Of a stretch of 46,145 bases of DNA, positions 26,934 to 36,382 are shown in pieces. The stretch is from Oscillatoriales cyanobacterium RM2_1_1 (GTDB lineage: Bacteria; Cyanobacteriota; Cyanobacteriia; Cyanobacteriales; Microcoleaceae), in the NCBI GenBank assembly GCA_012033335.1, contig JAAURB010000037.1:1-46145 (forward strand), written 5' to 3'. The notes below the pieces were generated by a model. That model was not told the origin of the DNA, searched no databases, and saw nothing but the letters and a program-made list of their open reading frames with translations. Position numbers and translations under genes: made by a program. Position 1 is the stretch's first letter; every line of letters starts with the position of its first letter.

Positions 26934-28673
26934 TCAATCGGGACGTTTCCAATTTTTGATATCCCAGGTATTGGCATCCCAGGGTGAAGGGTCAACATTG
27001 ACTAGACGGTTACTCACGCCATTGGCCTTGGCCCGATGAATAATCGGGATTAAGATCACCTCTGATCGCAGAAGTTCATCCATTCGCCGAAATAGCTCGG
27101 CCCGCTTCTCCAGATTCATTTCTTGATTGGCCTGTTGCCAGAGCTTGTCATAGTCTGGATTACAGTATCGGGCATAGTTATTTTTCTGCCAGTTGTTGGA
27201 TTTTTGAGCGATCTCATCACAGATCCACCACTTCATGTAGGGGCCTGGGTCGGGGTTGTCATTTCCCGTAGCAAACTCTTGCAGGTCAGCGTAGAAGCGA
27301 TTCAACGTTTCAGGGTTGGCCGGATCCCCTGAGAAAAATACGCTGGCATCAATGCTCTTGAGTTCAACCTGAACGCCGATTTGGGTGAGGGATTGTTTGA
27401 TAATTTCCTGGGTTTTCTGGCGGACGGGGTTCACTGAAGTTTGAAACACGACGGTCATTTCTACCCCATTTTTGTCTCGAATATTGTTGCCATTGGTATC
27501 TTTCCAACCGGCTTCGTCCAGTAATTTTGCTGCCTTTTCTAAGTCAAACCCAAAGGAAATCTGGTCAGATTTATACACCTGAGGGGCAACCAAAAGTTGA
27601 GCAATCGGACGACCGGCTTTTCCATACAATTGGTTGGCAATGGTTTCCCGATCAATCGCCAGATCAATCGCCTGCCGCACCTTCTGATCGGTGAAAAACG
27701 GATGGGGAAACTCAATACTGGAGCGCTCTCCCTCTGTGGTTTCCCGGTTCGGATCCGTCAGGTTGAATAAAATCCGCTCCACTTCTGAGCCGAAGTTTCC
27801 CACTACTTTTCCTTGACCTCCCGCCTCTAGTTGTTGGAGAATATTGGCTTCTACTTGCAGGTTGTAGCCGTAGTCAGCATCCCCCGTTTGTAAGACCGCC
27901 CGGGCTGCTGAGGCCGCATCCCCTCCCCCTTTGAGTTCTACCCGCTGAAAATAGGGCGTTTGATCCCAATAGGTCGGGTTCTTTTCGTAAATCACAATAT
28001 CCCCTGGTTTAAACTCTGTCACCTGGTAAGGCCCGGTACCAATAGGTTTCTGATTGGCTGGGGCTTCCCGAACATTTGCCCCGTTGTAGGGCTCAAAAAT
28101 GTGCCGGGGTAAAATCAACCCATTCTGGCCCGTAAATGGAATCGACCACCCAGGAGTTGGAGTTTTGAAGGTGATTTTAACCGTGTGGGGATCTACGGCT
28201 TCCACGGTTTCAATCGTTGAGAAATACTCCTGACTAGCTGCCGCCACCTGCGGATTCATGGCAAACTCATAGGTAAAAACCACATCCTCTGCGGTGAACG
28301 GCTTGCCATCTGACCATTGCACGTTCTGCTTGAGCTTCCAGATAACAGACTTTCCATCCGGGGCTACGCCCCCGTTTTCTATCGAGGGAATTTCTGCCGC
28401 CAGAAAGGGTACAAGCTGATCATTTTTGTCGTAGCTGGCCAAGGGTTCATAGGCAATGCGGGCCGCATCCAGGTCTTTGAAACCAGTAGCCAAGTGGGGA
28501 TTGAGAATTGTCGGAGCCTGCCAGTAGAGCAGTTTCAGGGTATCATCTCCTGATGCAGTGGAGCTGCTCGATGGCGTGGAATTGCCAGAGTCGTTCGTAG
28601 ATGGGGGGGCACAAGCACTAAAACCAACGGCGATCAACAGGGAAATCACAAGACGCAGTTTAGAGTTGTTCAA
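26934..28673 (-). CDS. Peptide ABC transporter substrate-binding lipoprotein (SBP family 5)
   Basis: A 579-aa protein of the Opp/DppA class. The N-terminus has a lipoprotein signal with lipobox FSAC (Cys21), then a Ser/Thr-rich linker. Family signatures are LKLLYWQAPTILNPHLATG, WKLKQNVQWSDGKPFTAEDV, KPIGTGPYQVTEFKPGDIV and VRQAIDLAIDRETIANQLY. It should bind peptides or similar ligands in the periplasm for an ABC importer, but no permease or ATPase gene adjoins it. The start is TTG, supported by GGAG six bases upstream; no closer ATG fits the signal peptide. Confidence 0.93.
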   Translation of the reverse strand: MNNSKLRLVISLLIAVGFSACAPPSTNDSGNSTPSSSSTASGDDTLKLLYWQAPTILNPHLATGFKDLDAARIAYEPLASYDKNDQLVPFLAAEIPSIENGGVAPDGKSVIWKLKQNVQWSDGKPFTAEDVVFTYEFAMNPQVAAASQEYFSTIETVEAVDPHTVKITFKTPTPGWSIPFTGQNGLILPRHIFEPYNGANVREAPANQKPIGTGPYQVTEFKPGDIVIYEKNPTYWDQTPYFQRVELKGGGDAASAARAVLQTGDADYGYNLQVEANILQQLEAGGQGKVVGNFGSEVERILFNLTDPNRETTEGERSSIEFPHPFFTDQKVRQAIDLAIDRETIANQLYGKAGRPIAQLLVAPQVYKSDQISFGFDLEKAAKLLDEAGWKDTNGNNIRDKNGVEMTVVFQTSVNPVRQKTQEIIKQSLTQIGVQVELKSIDASVFFSGDPANPETLNRFYADLQEFATGNDNPDPGPYMKWWICDEIAQKSNNWQKNNYARYCNPDYDKLWQQANQEMNLEKRAELFRRMDELLRSEVILIPIIHRAKANGVSNRLVNVDPSPWDANTWDIKNWKRPD

Positions 28674-28700
28674 AGTTGTCTCCGAGTCCTATAGATAAAT

Positions 28701-28982
28701 TTATTGAACTGACTCAACCGGCTCAGGAACGGCTTTGACATCAAATCGATCCAGGACATAAATCACCCCAGCGGCAACTAGAACTCCAACTAATAACCCG
28801 ATTACCACTAAGAAAATGAAGGAGCGACGAATCTTTTTTGATGTTTCTGAATCGTACGGTTGTAAATCCAGATCTTCAGTTTGATTCTGACCGTCCGAAC
28901 GACGATAGGAATTGAGGGGATCTAGAGGATCTGACTGATTACCATTCCAGGGATTGCGATCGCCATTGGGAAATAGATCCAT
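28701..28982 (-). CDS. Small single-pass membrane protein, unknown function
   Basis: ATG at 28982 gives 93 aa (MDLFPNGDRNPWNGNQ); a TTG at 29018 would overlap the upstream stop as TTGA and add 12 residues. An acidic, Asn/Pro/Asp-rich N-terminus is followed by RRSFIFLVVIGLLVGVLVAA, one transmembrane helix, and a short tail. It lies directly after the GTPase gene, so it is probably translated in the same message and may work with that membrane-linked GTPase. Confidence 0.7.
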   Translation of the reverse strand: MDLFPNGDRNPWNGNQSDPLDPLNSYRRSDGQNQTEDLDLQPYDSETSKKIRRSFIFLVVIGLLVGVLVAAGVIYVLDRFDVKAVPEPVESVQ

Positions 28983-29014
28983 AACTGAGAGACTCAATAA
29001 GCGTAGGGATAGAC

Positions 29015-30481
29015 TCAAGCGGGGGAATTTGAAGGGGGCTGGCTGGGTTGGAGTTGGGGAGACAAGCGATTCAAGGCTTGCTGGGCAAAGGATTGTAAAG
29101 CCGAGGTTTGTTGGTTTTGCTGAAAGACTGCCTTCAATGTTTGGGTCAAAGCATTGATATCCAGAGAGAAACCTTGACCGGGCTGCAACTCAATCTCCTG
29201 GCGCTCAAAATATTCGATCAGGCTCAATCCAGCTACCCGAGTCAAATAGGCGGCACTGATGGCCTGCACCGCGCTCCCCGCTACAAATGTGACCGTGTTG
29301 CTTTTGAGCAAGGCAGTCAGGGTTTGGGTCGTTAGCTCCACTAGGCCAAGCTTCAACATCTGACTGGCCAGGGTTTTTGCTACTTCCTGAGCTTGCTGGA
29401 GGGAAAACTTCTGTTTGTAAATTGCCCCCAAATCAATCACCATCTGGGAACTAATTGCTGTAGTGGCCAGCACATCCAAGGCCGGAACCGGGTTAGCAAA
29501 AGCCGCCGCCGCCGCAATCCATTGGTATTGCTCCATCACAGGCATGGCCTGTTCGCGCCAGAGCTGATTGAGACCGGTTCTGATAACTTTTTGCTGGGCG
29601 ATGGCCTCGCGGTAGGTGGTTGACCAGATCAGGGCTTGTTGTTCCTCAGTTAAGACTTGAGTCAACCGCCCGGTCAGAGCAGTCATTTCAGGGGCTTGGG
29701 CTTCCATCCACTCTTGAACAGAGCCGTCAGTTTGATGCTGCCGTACCTTCACCGGGTTGGGGGATGCGGCAATGGAAACCACATCATCGGGCTGCAAAAC
29801 ATCCTTGAGAGTGTCCCGGATATGCTGCAAGACAATCGGTTGATCCCCCTCCAGGTATTGATCCAACTTGTTCCAAGCCAATAATGTCCGTTGGCCCTGA
29901 TACTTGACTAATTTAGAGAGAGCCTGGAATTCAGAATCGGTGATATCGCCGCTGGTCAAGAACAGGATGACATCAATGGCGGTAGTCAGTTGCGGTTGGC
30001 TATCGGGGACTTCTACCAAACTCAAACTCAATTCCTGTTTGGGAATCCAGTCCGCCGCTAGAACCTGCATTACAGTGGACTTGCCCACGGCTTTACTACC
30101 CATGACCCCCAAGCGCAGGGCTGTCCGATCCAAATTAACCTTGAGTTGGGCCGTTTGGCCTCGCCATAATTCCAGGCTAGGCTCAATCGCTTGACTTCCC
30201 TGATCGGCGGCCAGTTGAGCGAGATGGTCAAGCTGTGCTTCGGTTTGGGCGATCGCGGCTTCAACGGTCTCTCGGCTGGCGGGAGGCACAAACTCCAGTT
30301 CTCCGGGGGATTGACTTGATCCAGATTGGAACCACCACAGTCCTGCCCCCGCTAGAATTGTAGTGAGCAGGGCAACCTGACCAAATTCTCCTGCCGTATG
30401 TTGCAGGCTGGTCAGAATCCACAGGAGGAATGAAAGACCTACTCCACCAACTAAAATAGGACGTTGCAACTTGACCGCCAT
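29015..30481 (-). CDS. Membrane-associated DUF697-type GTPase
   Basis: A 488-aa protein. Two hydrophobic stretches lie at residues 9-50, followed by a GTPase-like domain with Walker A GSKAVGKS (128-135) and NKLD (204-207). From about residue 310 comes a DUF697-like helical domain (YQWIAAAAAFANPVPALDVL, VIDLGAIYKQKFS), typical of proteins that pair a P-loop GTPase with a membrane-inserting domain. The G3 DxxG motif is weak. Its role is unknown. A small membrane-protein gene overlaps or closely follows its end. Confidence 0.83.
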   Translation of the reverse strand: MAVKLQRPILVGGVGLSFLLWILTSLQHTAGEFGQVALLTTILAGAGLWWFQSGSSQSPGELEFVPPASRETVEAAIAQTEAQLDHLAQLAADQGSQAIEPSLELWRGQTAQLKVNLDRTALRLGVMGSKAVGKSTVMQVLAADWIPKQELSLSLVEVPDSQPQLTTAIDVILFLTSGDITDSEFQALSKLVKYQGQRTLLAWNKLDQYLEGDQPIVLQHIRDTLKDVLQPDDVVSIAASPNPVKVRQHQTDGSVQEWMEAQAPEMTALTGRLTQVLTEEQQALIWSTTYREAIAQQKVIRTGLNQLWREQAMPVMEQYQWIAAAAAFANPVPALDVLATTAISSQMVIDLGAIYKQKFSLQQAQEVAKTLASQMLKLGLVELTTQTLTALLKSNTVTFVAGSAVQAISAAYLTRVAGLSLIEYFERQEIELQPGQGFSLDINALTQTLKAVFQQNQQTSALQSFAQQALNRLSPQLQPSQPPSNSPA

Positions 30482-30541
30482 GACCTTTAATAACTATCCG
30501 TGTAATTTAAATCCTATCCTCAGTTTAGCGTAATGTTTGAC

Positions 30542-30635
30542 ATACAGCGTTTCTGACGCTGTTGGAGTGTAGGAGTGAGTCATGGGGTGCGTCACCTACT
30601 CCCATATATCTCACGGGATTGAAAAACCCTGTAAT
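30542..30635 (-). repeat. Dispersed hairpin repeat family 1, copy E
   Basis: The plus strand starts ATACAGCGTTTCTGACGCTG, contains TTGGAGTGTAGG, and ends CTCACGGGATTGAAAAACCC. The central arms AGGAGTGAGT and ACCTACTCCC pair with two G-T type mismatches. It lies between the divergent GTPase and phosphoesterase genes. Confidence 0.75.
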
Positions 30636-30781
30636 CTCCGGTCAACGTTTGTAGTCAAAGTTGTCATCAAATTTGGTAATCAGTATTGGTTGGGGGTGAG
30701 GGTGAGTTGAATTGATGATGGATTTTGCAACTTTCTCTGAACCTAGGCTTGAATATTTTTAATCTAAACAGAAATCTAAAT

Positions 30782-31996
30782 ATGAACTTGAATTACCGCT
30801 TTGCGATCGCCAGTGATTTACATATTGGATTGCCCCAGACAATTCAACACCATAGTCAACGGTTCCATCTAGTTGAAGTGAGCATTCCGGCCCTGGAAAA
30901 AGTTTTAGACCACTTGGGACGATTAGATTTAGACTTTTTACTATTGCCAGGGGACTTGACCCAGGATGGAGAAGCTGAAAATCATCAGTGGTTAGTTGAC
31001 CGTCTGGCTCGATTGCCCTACCCAGTTTATGTGGTTCCAGGAAACCATGATGTCCCCTATCCGACTACTCAAAATCAAGTTATGGGGCTGGCAGAATTTC
31101 CCCAATCCTATCAGAAATTTGGCTACAATAATTCTGATCAATGCTATTACTCCCATGAGATTTTACCGGGTTTACAATTGATTGGTTTGAATTCCAACTT
31201 ATTTGATCAAGGTCAGCAAATTGGACGTTTATCTGAGGAACAATTAATCTGGCTTGAACAAGTTTTGGCTGAAGTTGAAGGCGATCTGGTGATGGTGATG
31301 ATTCATCACAATGTTATTGAACATCTACCCGGACAAGCGACTAATCCTCTGGGCAAACGCTACATGTTAGAGAATGCGACTGAACTGTTGAGTATCCTAA
31401 AGCGGGCTGGGGTAAAATTGATTTTTACCGGGCATTTATATGTTCAGGATATCGCTCAGTGGCAGGACATTTATGAAATTACTACGGGTTCTTTGGTGAG
31501 CTATCCCCATCCCTATCGGATTGTTGATTTAACCTTAAATACAAATTCAAGTGCAACGGTTAATTCAGGTAGAAATCAATCAGAGACCAGCCCAACTATT
31601 GCGGCTAGAAATACCACTCCCAGAAATATCACGGTGCAGGATATCAAAGTGCAGGGTATCACCGTGCAAAATATTCAACTAGAAATTGCCTCCCATTGTG
31701 TTATGGCAGTTCCAGGATGGCCAGATTTATCTGGAGTTTCCCGACAATGGCTAGGCGATCGCTCCTTTCCATTTATGATGAAGTTGCTGACATTGCCTCC
31801 CCTGGAGATGCCGGTAGAACAGGCTAAAAAACTGGCTCCAGATCTACAGAATTTCTGGGCAGATATTGCGGCTGGAGATGGGAAATTTGACTTTCCCAAT
31901 TTTCCCGAACCAGTGCGAGGATATTTTCAAAAGTTCAGCGCCGGGGAGCCCATTGATAATCATGCCGTCCTCACCATTGACCTCAACCGGTCTTAA
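30782..31996 (+). CDS. Metallophosphoesterase (calcineurin-like, cAMP phosphodiesterase type)
   Basis: ATG at 30782 gives 404 aa; the open frame reaches a TTG at 30725, but those 19 residues are Asn/Leu-rich and unlikely. Metal-site motifs are SDLHIG (Asp12, His14), GDLTQDG (Asp58), GNHD (88-90), MIHHN and TGHLYVQD. The last motif is usually GHxH; the final His is Tyr here. A low-complexity insertion with repeated ITVQ-type units (residues about 280-305) interrupts the C-terminal half. Such enzymes hydrolyse phosphodiesters such as cyclic nucleotides; the substrate is unknown. After the TAA the frame stays open for 33 more codons. Confidence 0.88.
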   Translation: MNLNYRFAIASDLHIGLPQTIQHHSQRFHLVEVSIPALEKVLDHLGRLDLDFLLLPGDLTQDGEAENHQWLVDRLARLPYPVYVVPGNHDVPYPTTQNQVMGLAEFPQSYQKFGYNNSDQCYYSHEILPGLQLIGLNSNLFDQGQQIGRLSEEQLIWLEQVLAEVEGDLVMVMIHHNVIEHLPGQATNPLGKRYMLENATELLSILKRAGVKLIFTGHLYVQDIAQWQDIYEITTGSLVSYPHPYRIVDLTLNTNSSATVNSGRNQSETSPTIAARNTTPRNITVQDIKVQGITVQNIQLEIASHCVMAVPGWPDLSGVSRQWLGDRSFPFMMKLLTLPPLEMPVEQAKKLAPDLQNFWADIAAGDGKFDFPNFPEPVRGYFQKFSAGEPIDNHAVLTIDLNRS

Positions 31997-32212
31997 AACC
32001 CTATCCTCAGCAAAATTCAACCTCAATCCGAATATCTGGAACAGATTCAGGAACGATCAGGTCTGGGGATTTTGCCTGACTCTATTGGTGTCTACTAGCC
32101 TCAGGCTGAAACCATAGAGTTGATACTCCCTTCACAATTCAGTACTCAAAAATTTCAACAGTCCCATCAATCTGACACTTCCAGTCGAGATTTTGATCTA
32201 ACTAGAAATCAT

Positions 32213-32695
32213 CTAGAAATCGTCCACTAGGGCACTCAACCGTGCTAACACTGGATCAGAATGTTCAATGGACGTAGACGTTTCCTCGGCGCGATGGGCA
32301 GGCTCTGAAGGGACTTGGATTGGAGAGTGGGATGAGATTGGCCGGGAAGCAACCACGTTTTGCAGTTGGCTGAGTTGTTGGGTGAGCTGAATCAGTTGTT
32401 GTTGCAGTTGATTGAAGCGATTTGATTCTTCAGCCAGGACATTTTTTTCCAACTCAGTTAGCTGTTGTTGAAGCTGATACATTTGCCCCTCCAATCCATC
32501 TATATTCCGAGGAGCAGATTGGGGAGACGGGTCAGAGATACTGAGAAATTGCCAGAGGGCTTGTTTACAGAGGTTGCTGAAGGTTTGATATTTTGTTAAG
32601 ACAAGCTCTTGCTCAATGGCCTCAAGCAATGTTTGGTCGGCAGCATCCTCGGTGAACGTAACTGGCTGAGTGAGTTTTTTATTCGACCAGAGCAT
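32213..32695 (-). CDS. ParR-like DNA-binding partner of the actin-like protein (putative)
   Basis: A 160-aa protein. Residues 10-55 (TFTEDAADQTLLEAIEQELV, YQTFSNLCKQALWQFL) resemble a ribbon-helix-helix unit with a short strand and two helices. Residues 75-115 form a Gln/Leu-rich coiled coil (QMYQLQQQLTELEKN, FNQLQQQLIQLTQQLSQL), followed by a disordered tail and a conserved-looking end, PVLARLSALVDDF. It lies 150 bp downstream of the ParM-like gene on the same strand. The ParR role is inferred from position and from the RHH-like start; the end could be the filament-binding part. Confidence 0.6.
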   Translation of the reverse strand: MLWSNKKLTQPVTFTEDAADQTLLEAIEQELVLTKYQTFSNLCKQALWQFLSISDPSPQSAPRNIDGLEGQMYQLQQQLTELEKNVLAEESNRFNQLQQQLIQLTQQLSQLQNVVASRPISSHSPIQVPSEPAHRAEETSTSIEHSDPVLARLSALVDDF

Positions 32696-32845
32696 GACAG
32701 AGTTCAGTAAGTCAGTTTGATTTTAGCTTAACCTATTTCGTTCACCCCAATTGTTCACTTCAAAGGGACTGGATTTAGTTCTTGCAGCCCATGACCCGTG
32801 ATTCTGGTGGTTGTCGCCATCATCACGGGTGCAGCAATTGAGAGC

Positions 32846-33964
32846 TTAGCGCTTTGCCAGTTGAGCTTCTCCGTAAACATACTGTCCCAGGGCATTCGCT
32901 GAGCGGGCCGGTTGGGCCAGATGGGCCCGCAGTTGAGCCTGTTTTAATAAGGGCTGTAAATCTTCCCAGAAAAATTCACCGCCACCACCGGTGACAACAA
33001 CATCAGTCACTCGTTCGGGTAACCACTGCACCAAACGGACGGAAAGTTCCTGGGCAAACTTTCGCCGTAAATCTGGCACGATTTCATCGAGATTAACTGG
33101 CTTCGTCGAACCCTTGGGACGATAGAATCGTTGGCCAGCAACCCGATGAACCGCTTCGAGCAGATACAAAGATTGACTGTCTGCCCCCTCAATTTTGCTG
33201 GCCACTTCCTCATAGAATTTATTCATGGCGAAGACCTCACTTTGGGAAGCTCCCCGAGCAAACCGAAAGCGATCAACCGTCAAGAAATCGGTAGTTTGAT
33301 GACCGACATCAACAATGGCAACAGATAGTTCAGCAAAATCAGCCATCTCTTTGTTACCCTGGGCTTCACACCAGATTAGGCTGCCGTAGCCCTCTGGCAT
33401 CACCCGCACATGCTTAATGTCAATCATCACCTGTTCACCCCGGAACGTTAAGACATGGGGGCCTGTTAACAAACTGATAATCTGCTCTTTCTCTCGCTCA
33501 AATTCTTCCTGGGAATAGAATGGCAGCCCTAAAACCACATCCACATCCCCTCTGAGCTTAAAATAGCCAGCACAGGCAAAAATCTTGATTAAGGCATTGT
33601 CCACCTTGGAAGGATTGTCTGAAGATTCCCCCCCAAATAGATTAGCCCCAAAATCAGCGGCAAGTTGACCGACAGCATAGCCATTTCCTCGGTACTCCAA
33701 CCAGAGGTCAAGCAGGGGATCGGTATTCTTAGACTCAAATCCACCGCCCCGGGCCTTTTCTACTGTAAGTTGAGCAACATTGGATGGAATAAAGACAACT
33801 TCGCTAGGATTACGACTGACGCAGGACTTGGTTGAGGTTCGTCCTAAATCCACACTCAAAATTGTCCGCTTCCCTGGGGTAACGGTCTGTCGATTGGTAA
33901 TCGCATTCGGACTGATTGCCGGTTGCTGCATCGGTTGTCCTGGCTGCTGATTAATCTGTTGCAT
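32846..33964 (-). CDS. ParM/StbA-family actin-like protein
   Basis: A 372-aa protein of the actin/HSP70 ATPase fold. Phosphate 1 motif is ILSVDLGRTSTKSCV, phosphate 2 is VAIVDVGHQTTDFLTV, and the adenosine motif is VVVTGGGGEFFWEDL. Inserts such as FGANLFGGESSDN and the overall length match ParM/StbA relatives, which polymerise with ATP and push DNA molecules apart. A Gln/Pro-rich N-terminus of about 25 residues precedes the fold. It is followed by a putative ParR. Chromosomal copies in cyanobacteria may serve other roles; none can be assigned here. Confidence 0.85.
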   Translation of the reverse strand: MQQINQQPGQPMQQPAISPNAITNRQTVTPGKRTILSVDLGRTSTKSCVSRNPSEVVFIPSNVAQLTVEKARGGGFESKNTDPLLDLWLEYRGNGYAVGQLAADFGANLFGGESSDNPSKVDNALIKIFACAGYFKLRGDVDVVLGLPFYSQEEFEREKEQIISLLTGPHVLTFRGEQVMIDIKHVRVMPEGYGSLIWCEAQGNKEMADFAELSVAIVDVGHQTTDFLTVDRFRFARGASQSEVFAMNKFYEEVASKIEGADSQSLYLLEAVHRVAGQRFYRPKGSTKPVNLDEIVPDLRRKFAQELSVRLVQWLPERVTDVVVTGGGGEFFWEDLQPLLKQAQLRAHLAQPARSANALGQYVYGEAQLAKR

Positions 33965-34409
33965 TAGAACTTGTCACCTCATGTAAACTCATAACTTCAT
34001 ATAGTGCCTTATCTCTGGCACTTTCTACCCACAACATAGCTACAAACTTCTACCAAAAAGCCTGGGCTTATCAAGCATCTGAGGCTTTCTCAATCAAGAC
34101 AGGTCATCTTTATGGCTTGTTCATGGCTTGAACTAACACTTACCCAGCATATCGCTTTAGTGTCCCTTTAGATATTTCACGTTATGTTTCACGTTCGAGA
34201 TCGTAAATCTACCATGTCTCAGCAGAAAATAGTTGCTTCGAGGGGAGTGATTACGTTAAATTTAGTTAAAATTATGAAAGAATGCTTGACGATAATAGAA
34301 TTTACTTGACTATTCGTCCCTAATCACTTTTTCATTTGTCCGTTCATCGGTTCAATTTTTGGATCAGATCAATTGTTTCACTCATACATAAAGAGGTAAT
34401 AGGCATTTT
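33965..34409. other. Divergent intergenic region with inverted and direct repeats
   Basis: This space separates parM-like (minus) and ftsH (plus). It holds two inverted repeats, AGTGCC/GGCACT (34003-34008, 34017-34022) and AAAGCCT/AGGCTTT (34057-34063, 34082-34088), a doubled TTTCACGTT near 34177-34197, and a doubled TGGCTTG near 34112-34130. These could include a centromere-like site or promoters. No open frame is credible. Confidence 0.5.
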
Positions 34410-36299
34410 ATGAAAATCTCCTGGAAAACAGTTTTGCTCTGGACACTTCCAGCACTCGTGATCAGCTTTTTCGTCTGGCAAGGTGCTTTTGCTTCATCCA
34501 CGACTGCTGAAGTTGGAGGCAACACCGCCAGTACCCGGATGAGCTATGGCCGATTTTTAGACTATCTCAACGCCGGTCGAGTCACCAGCGTTGATTTATT
34601 TGATGGGGGTCGCACGGCAATTGTGGAGGCAACAGATCCTCAGCTTGCGGATCGAGTGCAGCGACTGCGGGTCGATCTACCGAACAATGCCCCAGAACTA
34701 ATTTCACTCCTGCGGGCTTCTGATATTAGCTTTGATACCCATCCTCCCCGAAATGACGGGGCAATTTGGGGTCTATTGGGAAATCTGGTGTTTCCAATTT
34801 TATTAATTGTGGGGTTATTTTTCCTCTTCCGTCGCTCCAACAATGCTCCCGGTGGCCCCGGTCAAGCGATGAACTTTGGTAAGTCTAAGGCTCGGTTTTC
34901 AATGGAAGCCAAGACTGGAGTCTTGTTTGACGATGTAGCTGGGGTTGAAGAGGCTAAGGAAGAATTGCAGGAAGTGGTGACGTTCCTGAAGCAGCCCGAA
35001 CGATTTACGGCTGTGGGGGCACGGATTCCTAAAGGGGTACTTTTGGTTGGCCCTCCAGGAACTGGTAAAACCCTGCTGGCCAAGGCGATCGCTGGGGAAG
35101 CCGGGGTACCGTTCTTCAGTATTTCCGGGTCAGAGTTTGTGGAGATGTTTGTCGGGGTGGGAGCCTCTCGGGTACGGGATCTATTCAAGAAAGCCAAGGA
35201 AACCGCCCCCTGTATTATTTTTATCGATGAAATCGATGCCGTCGGTCGGCAGCGGGGAGCAGGAATCGGCGGCGGTAACGACGAACGGGAACAAACCCTG
35301 AATCAGTTGCTCACCGAAATGGATGGCTTTGAAGGGAATGCCGGGATTATCATTATCGCCGCCACCAACCGTCCCGACGTACTGGACTCTGCCCTGTTGC
35401 GGCCCGGACGGTTTGACCGGCAAATTACCGTGGATGCCCCAGATGTCAAAGGTCGTCTGGCGGTTCTAGACGTTCATGCCCGCAATAAGAAGCTTGCAGC
35501 AGAAGTCTCCCTCGAAGCGATCGCCCGGAGAACCCCTGGATTTACCGGGGCTGACCTGGCCAATTTGTTGAATGAAGCGGCTATTCTCACCGCCCGTCGC
35601 CGCAAAGAAGCCATTACCATGTTAGAAATCGACGATGCGGTGGATCGGGTCGTGGCGGGGATGGAGGGAACGCCCCTACTCGATGGCAAGAGCAAGCGAT
35701 TGATTGCCTATCATGAGATTGGCCATGCGATTGTGGGGACTTTGCTCAAAGATCACGATCCGGTTCAAAAGGTGACTTTGATTCCTCGAGGACAGGCCAA
35801 GGGTCTCACCTGGTTTATGCCGGACGAAGATCAAGGTCTGATCTCCAGATCGCAAATTCTGGCCAGAATCACTGGGGCAATGGGGGGACGGGCTGCTGAG
35901 GAAGTCATCTTTGGGGATGCGGAGGTCACGACTGGAGCCGGGGGGGATCTGCAACAGGTGGCAATGATGGCCCGGCAGATGGTGACTCGCTACGGCATGT
36001 CTGATCTGGGGCCGGTTTCCCTAGAATCTCCCCAGGGCGAAGTATTCCTGGGTCGGGACTTTGCCACTCGTACCGACTACTCCAACGAAATCGCTTCGCG
36101 GATCGATAATCAAATTCGAGCGATCGCCGAGCACTGCTATCAGAATGCCTGTGAGATTGTTCGGGACAATCGAGCGGTGATTGATCGCCTGGTTGACCTG
36201 TTAATTGACAAGGAGACTATGAACGGTGATGAATTCCGTCAGATTGTGGCGGAGTACACAGAGGTTCCTGAAAAAGAACGGTTTGCTCCAGTTCTGTAA
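34410..36299 (+). CDS. ftsH: ATP-dependent zinc metalloprotease FtsH (FtsH2-like)
   Basis: A 629-aa protein. The N-terminal transmembrane helix (about 7-27), lumenal domain (30-115) and second helix (about 121-141) precede an AAA domain with Walker A GPPGTGKT (214-221), Walker [10 protein letters not shown] and SRH ([20 protein letters not shown]). The M41 protease domain carries HEIGH (435-439). Sequence and length resemble cyanobacterial FtsH2 and FtsH3, which form hexamers in the thylakoid and remove photodamaged D1. The ATG is preceded by AGAGGT about 12 bases upstream. The assignment to the FtsH2 clade is by eye. Confidence 0.96.
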   Translation: MKISWKTVLLWTLPALVISFFVWQGAFASSTTAEVGGNTASTRMSYGRFLDYLNAGRVTSVDLFDGGRTAIVEATDPQLADRVQRLRVDLPNNAPELISLLRASDISFDTHPPRNDGAIWGLLGNLVFPILLIVGLFFLFRRSNNAPGGPGQAMNFGKSKARFSMEAKTGVLFDDVAGVEEAKEELQEVVTFLKQPERFTAVGARIPKGVLLVGPPGTGKTLLAKAIAGEAGVPFFSISGSEFVEMFVGVGASRVRDLFKKAKETAPCIIFIDEIDAVGRQRGAGIGGGNDEREQTLNQLLTEMDGFEGNAGIIIIAATNRPDVLDSALLRPGRFDRQITVDAPDVKGRLAVLDVHARNKKLAAEVSLEAIARRTPGFTGADLANLLNEAAILTARRRKEAITMLEIDDAVDRVVAGMEGTPLLDGKSKRLIAYHEIGHAIVGTLLKDHDPVQKVTLIPRGQAKGLTWFMPDEDQGLISRSQILARITGAMGGRAAEEVIFGDAEVTTGAGGDLQQVAMMARQMVTRYGMSDLGPVSLESPQGEVFLGRDFATRTDYSNEIASRIDNQIRAIAEHCYQNACEIVRDNRAVIDRLVDLLIDKETMNGDEFRQIVAEYTEVPEKERFAPVL

Positions 36300-36340
36300 C
36301 GGTTACCCTGGGATCAATTTGAGGATTTGATGGCGTTAAG

Positions 36341-36382
36341 TACCCAATCCAATCCGATGAAAATCTGACGATGGATTGGGTA
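36341..36382 (+). terminator. Hairpin after ftsH
   Basis: TACCCAATCC (36341-36350) pairs perfectly with GGATTGGGTA (36373-36382). There is no T tract, so it may protect the message end or be a weak terminator. Confidence 0.5.
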
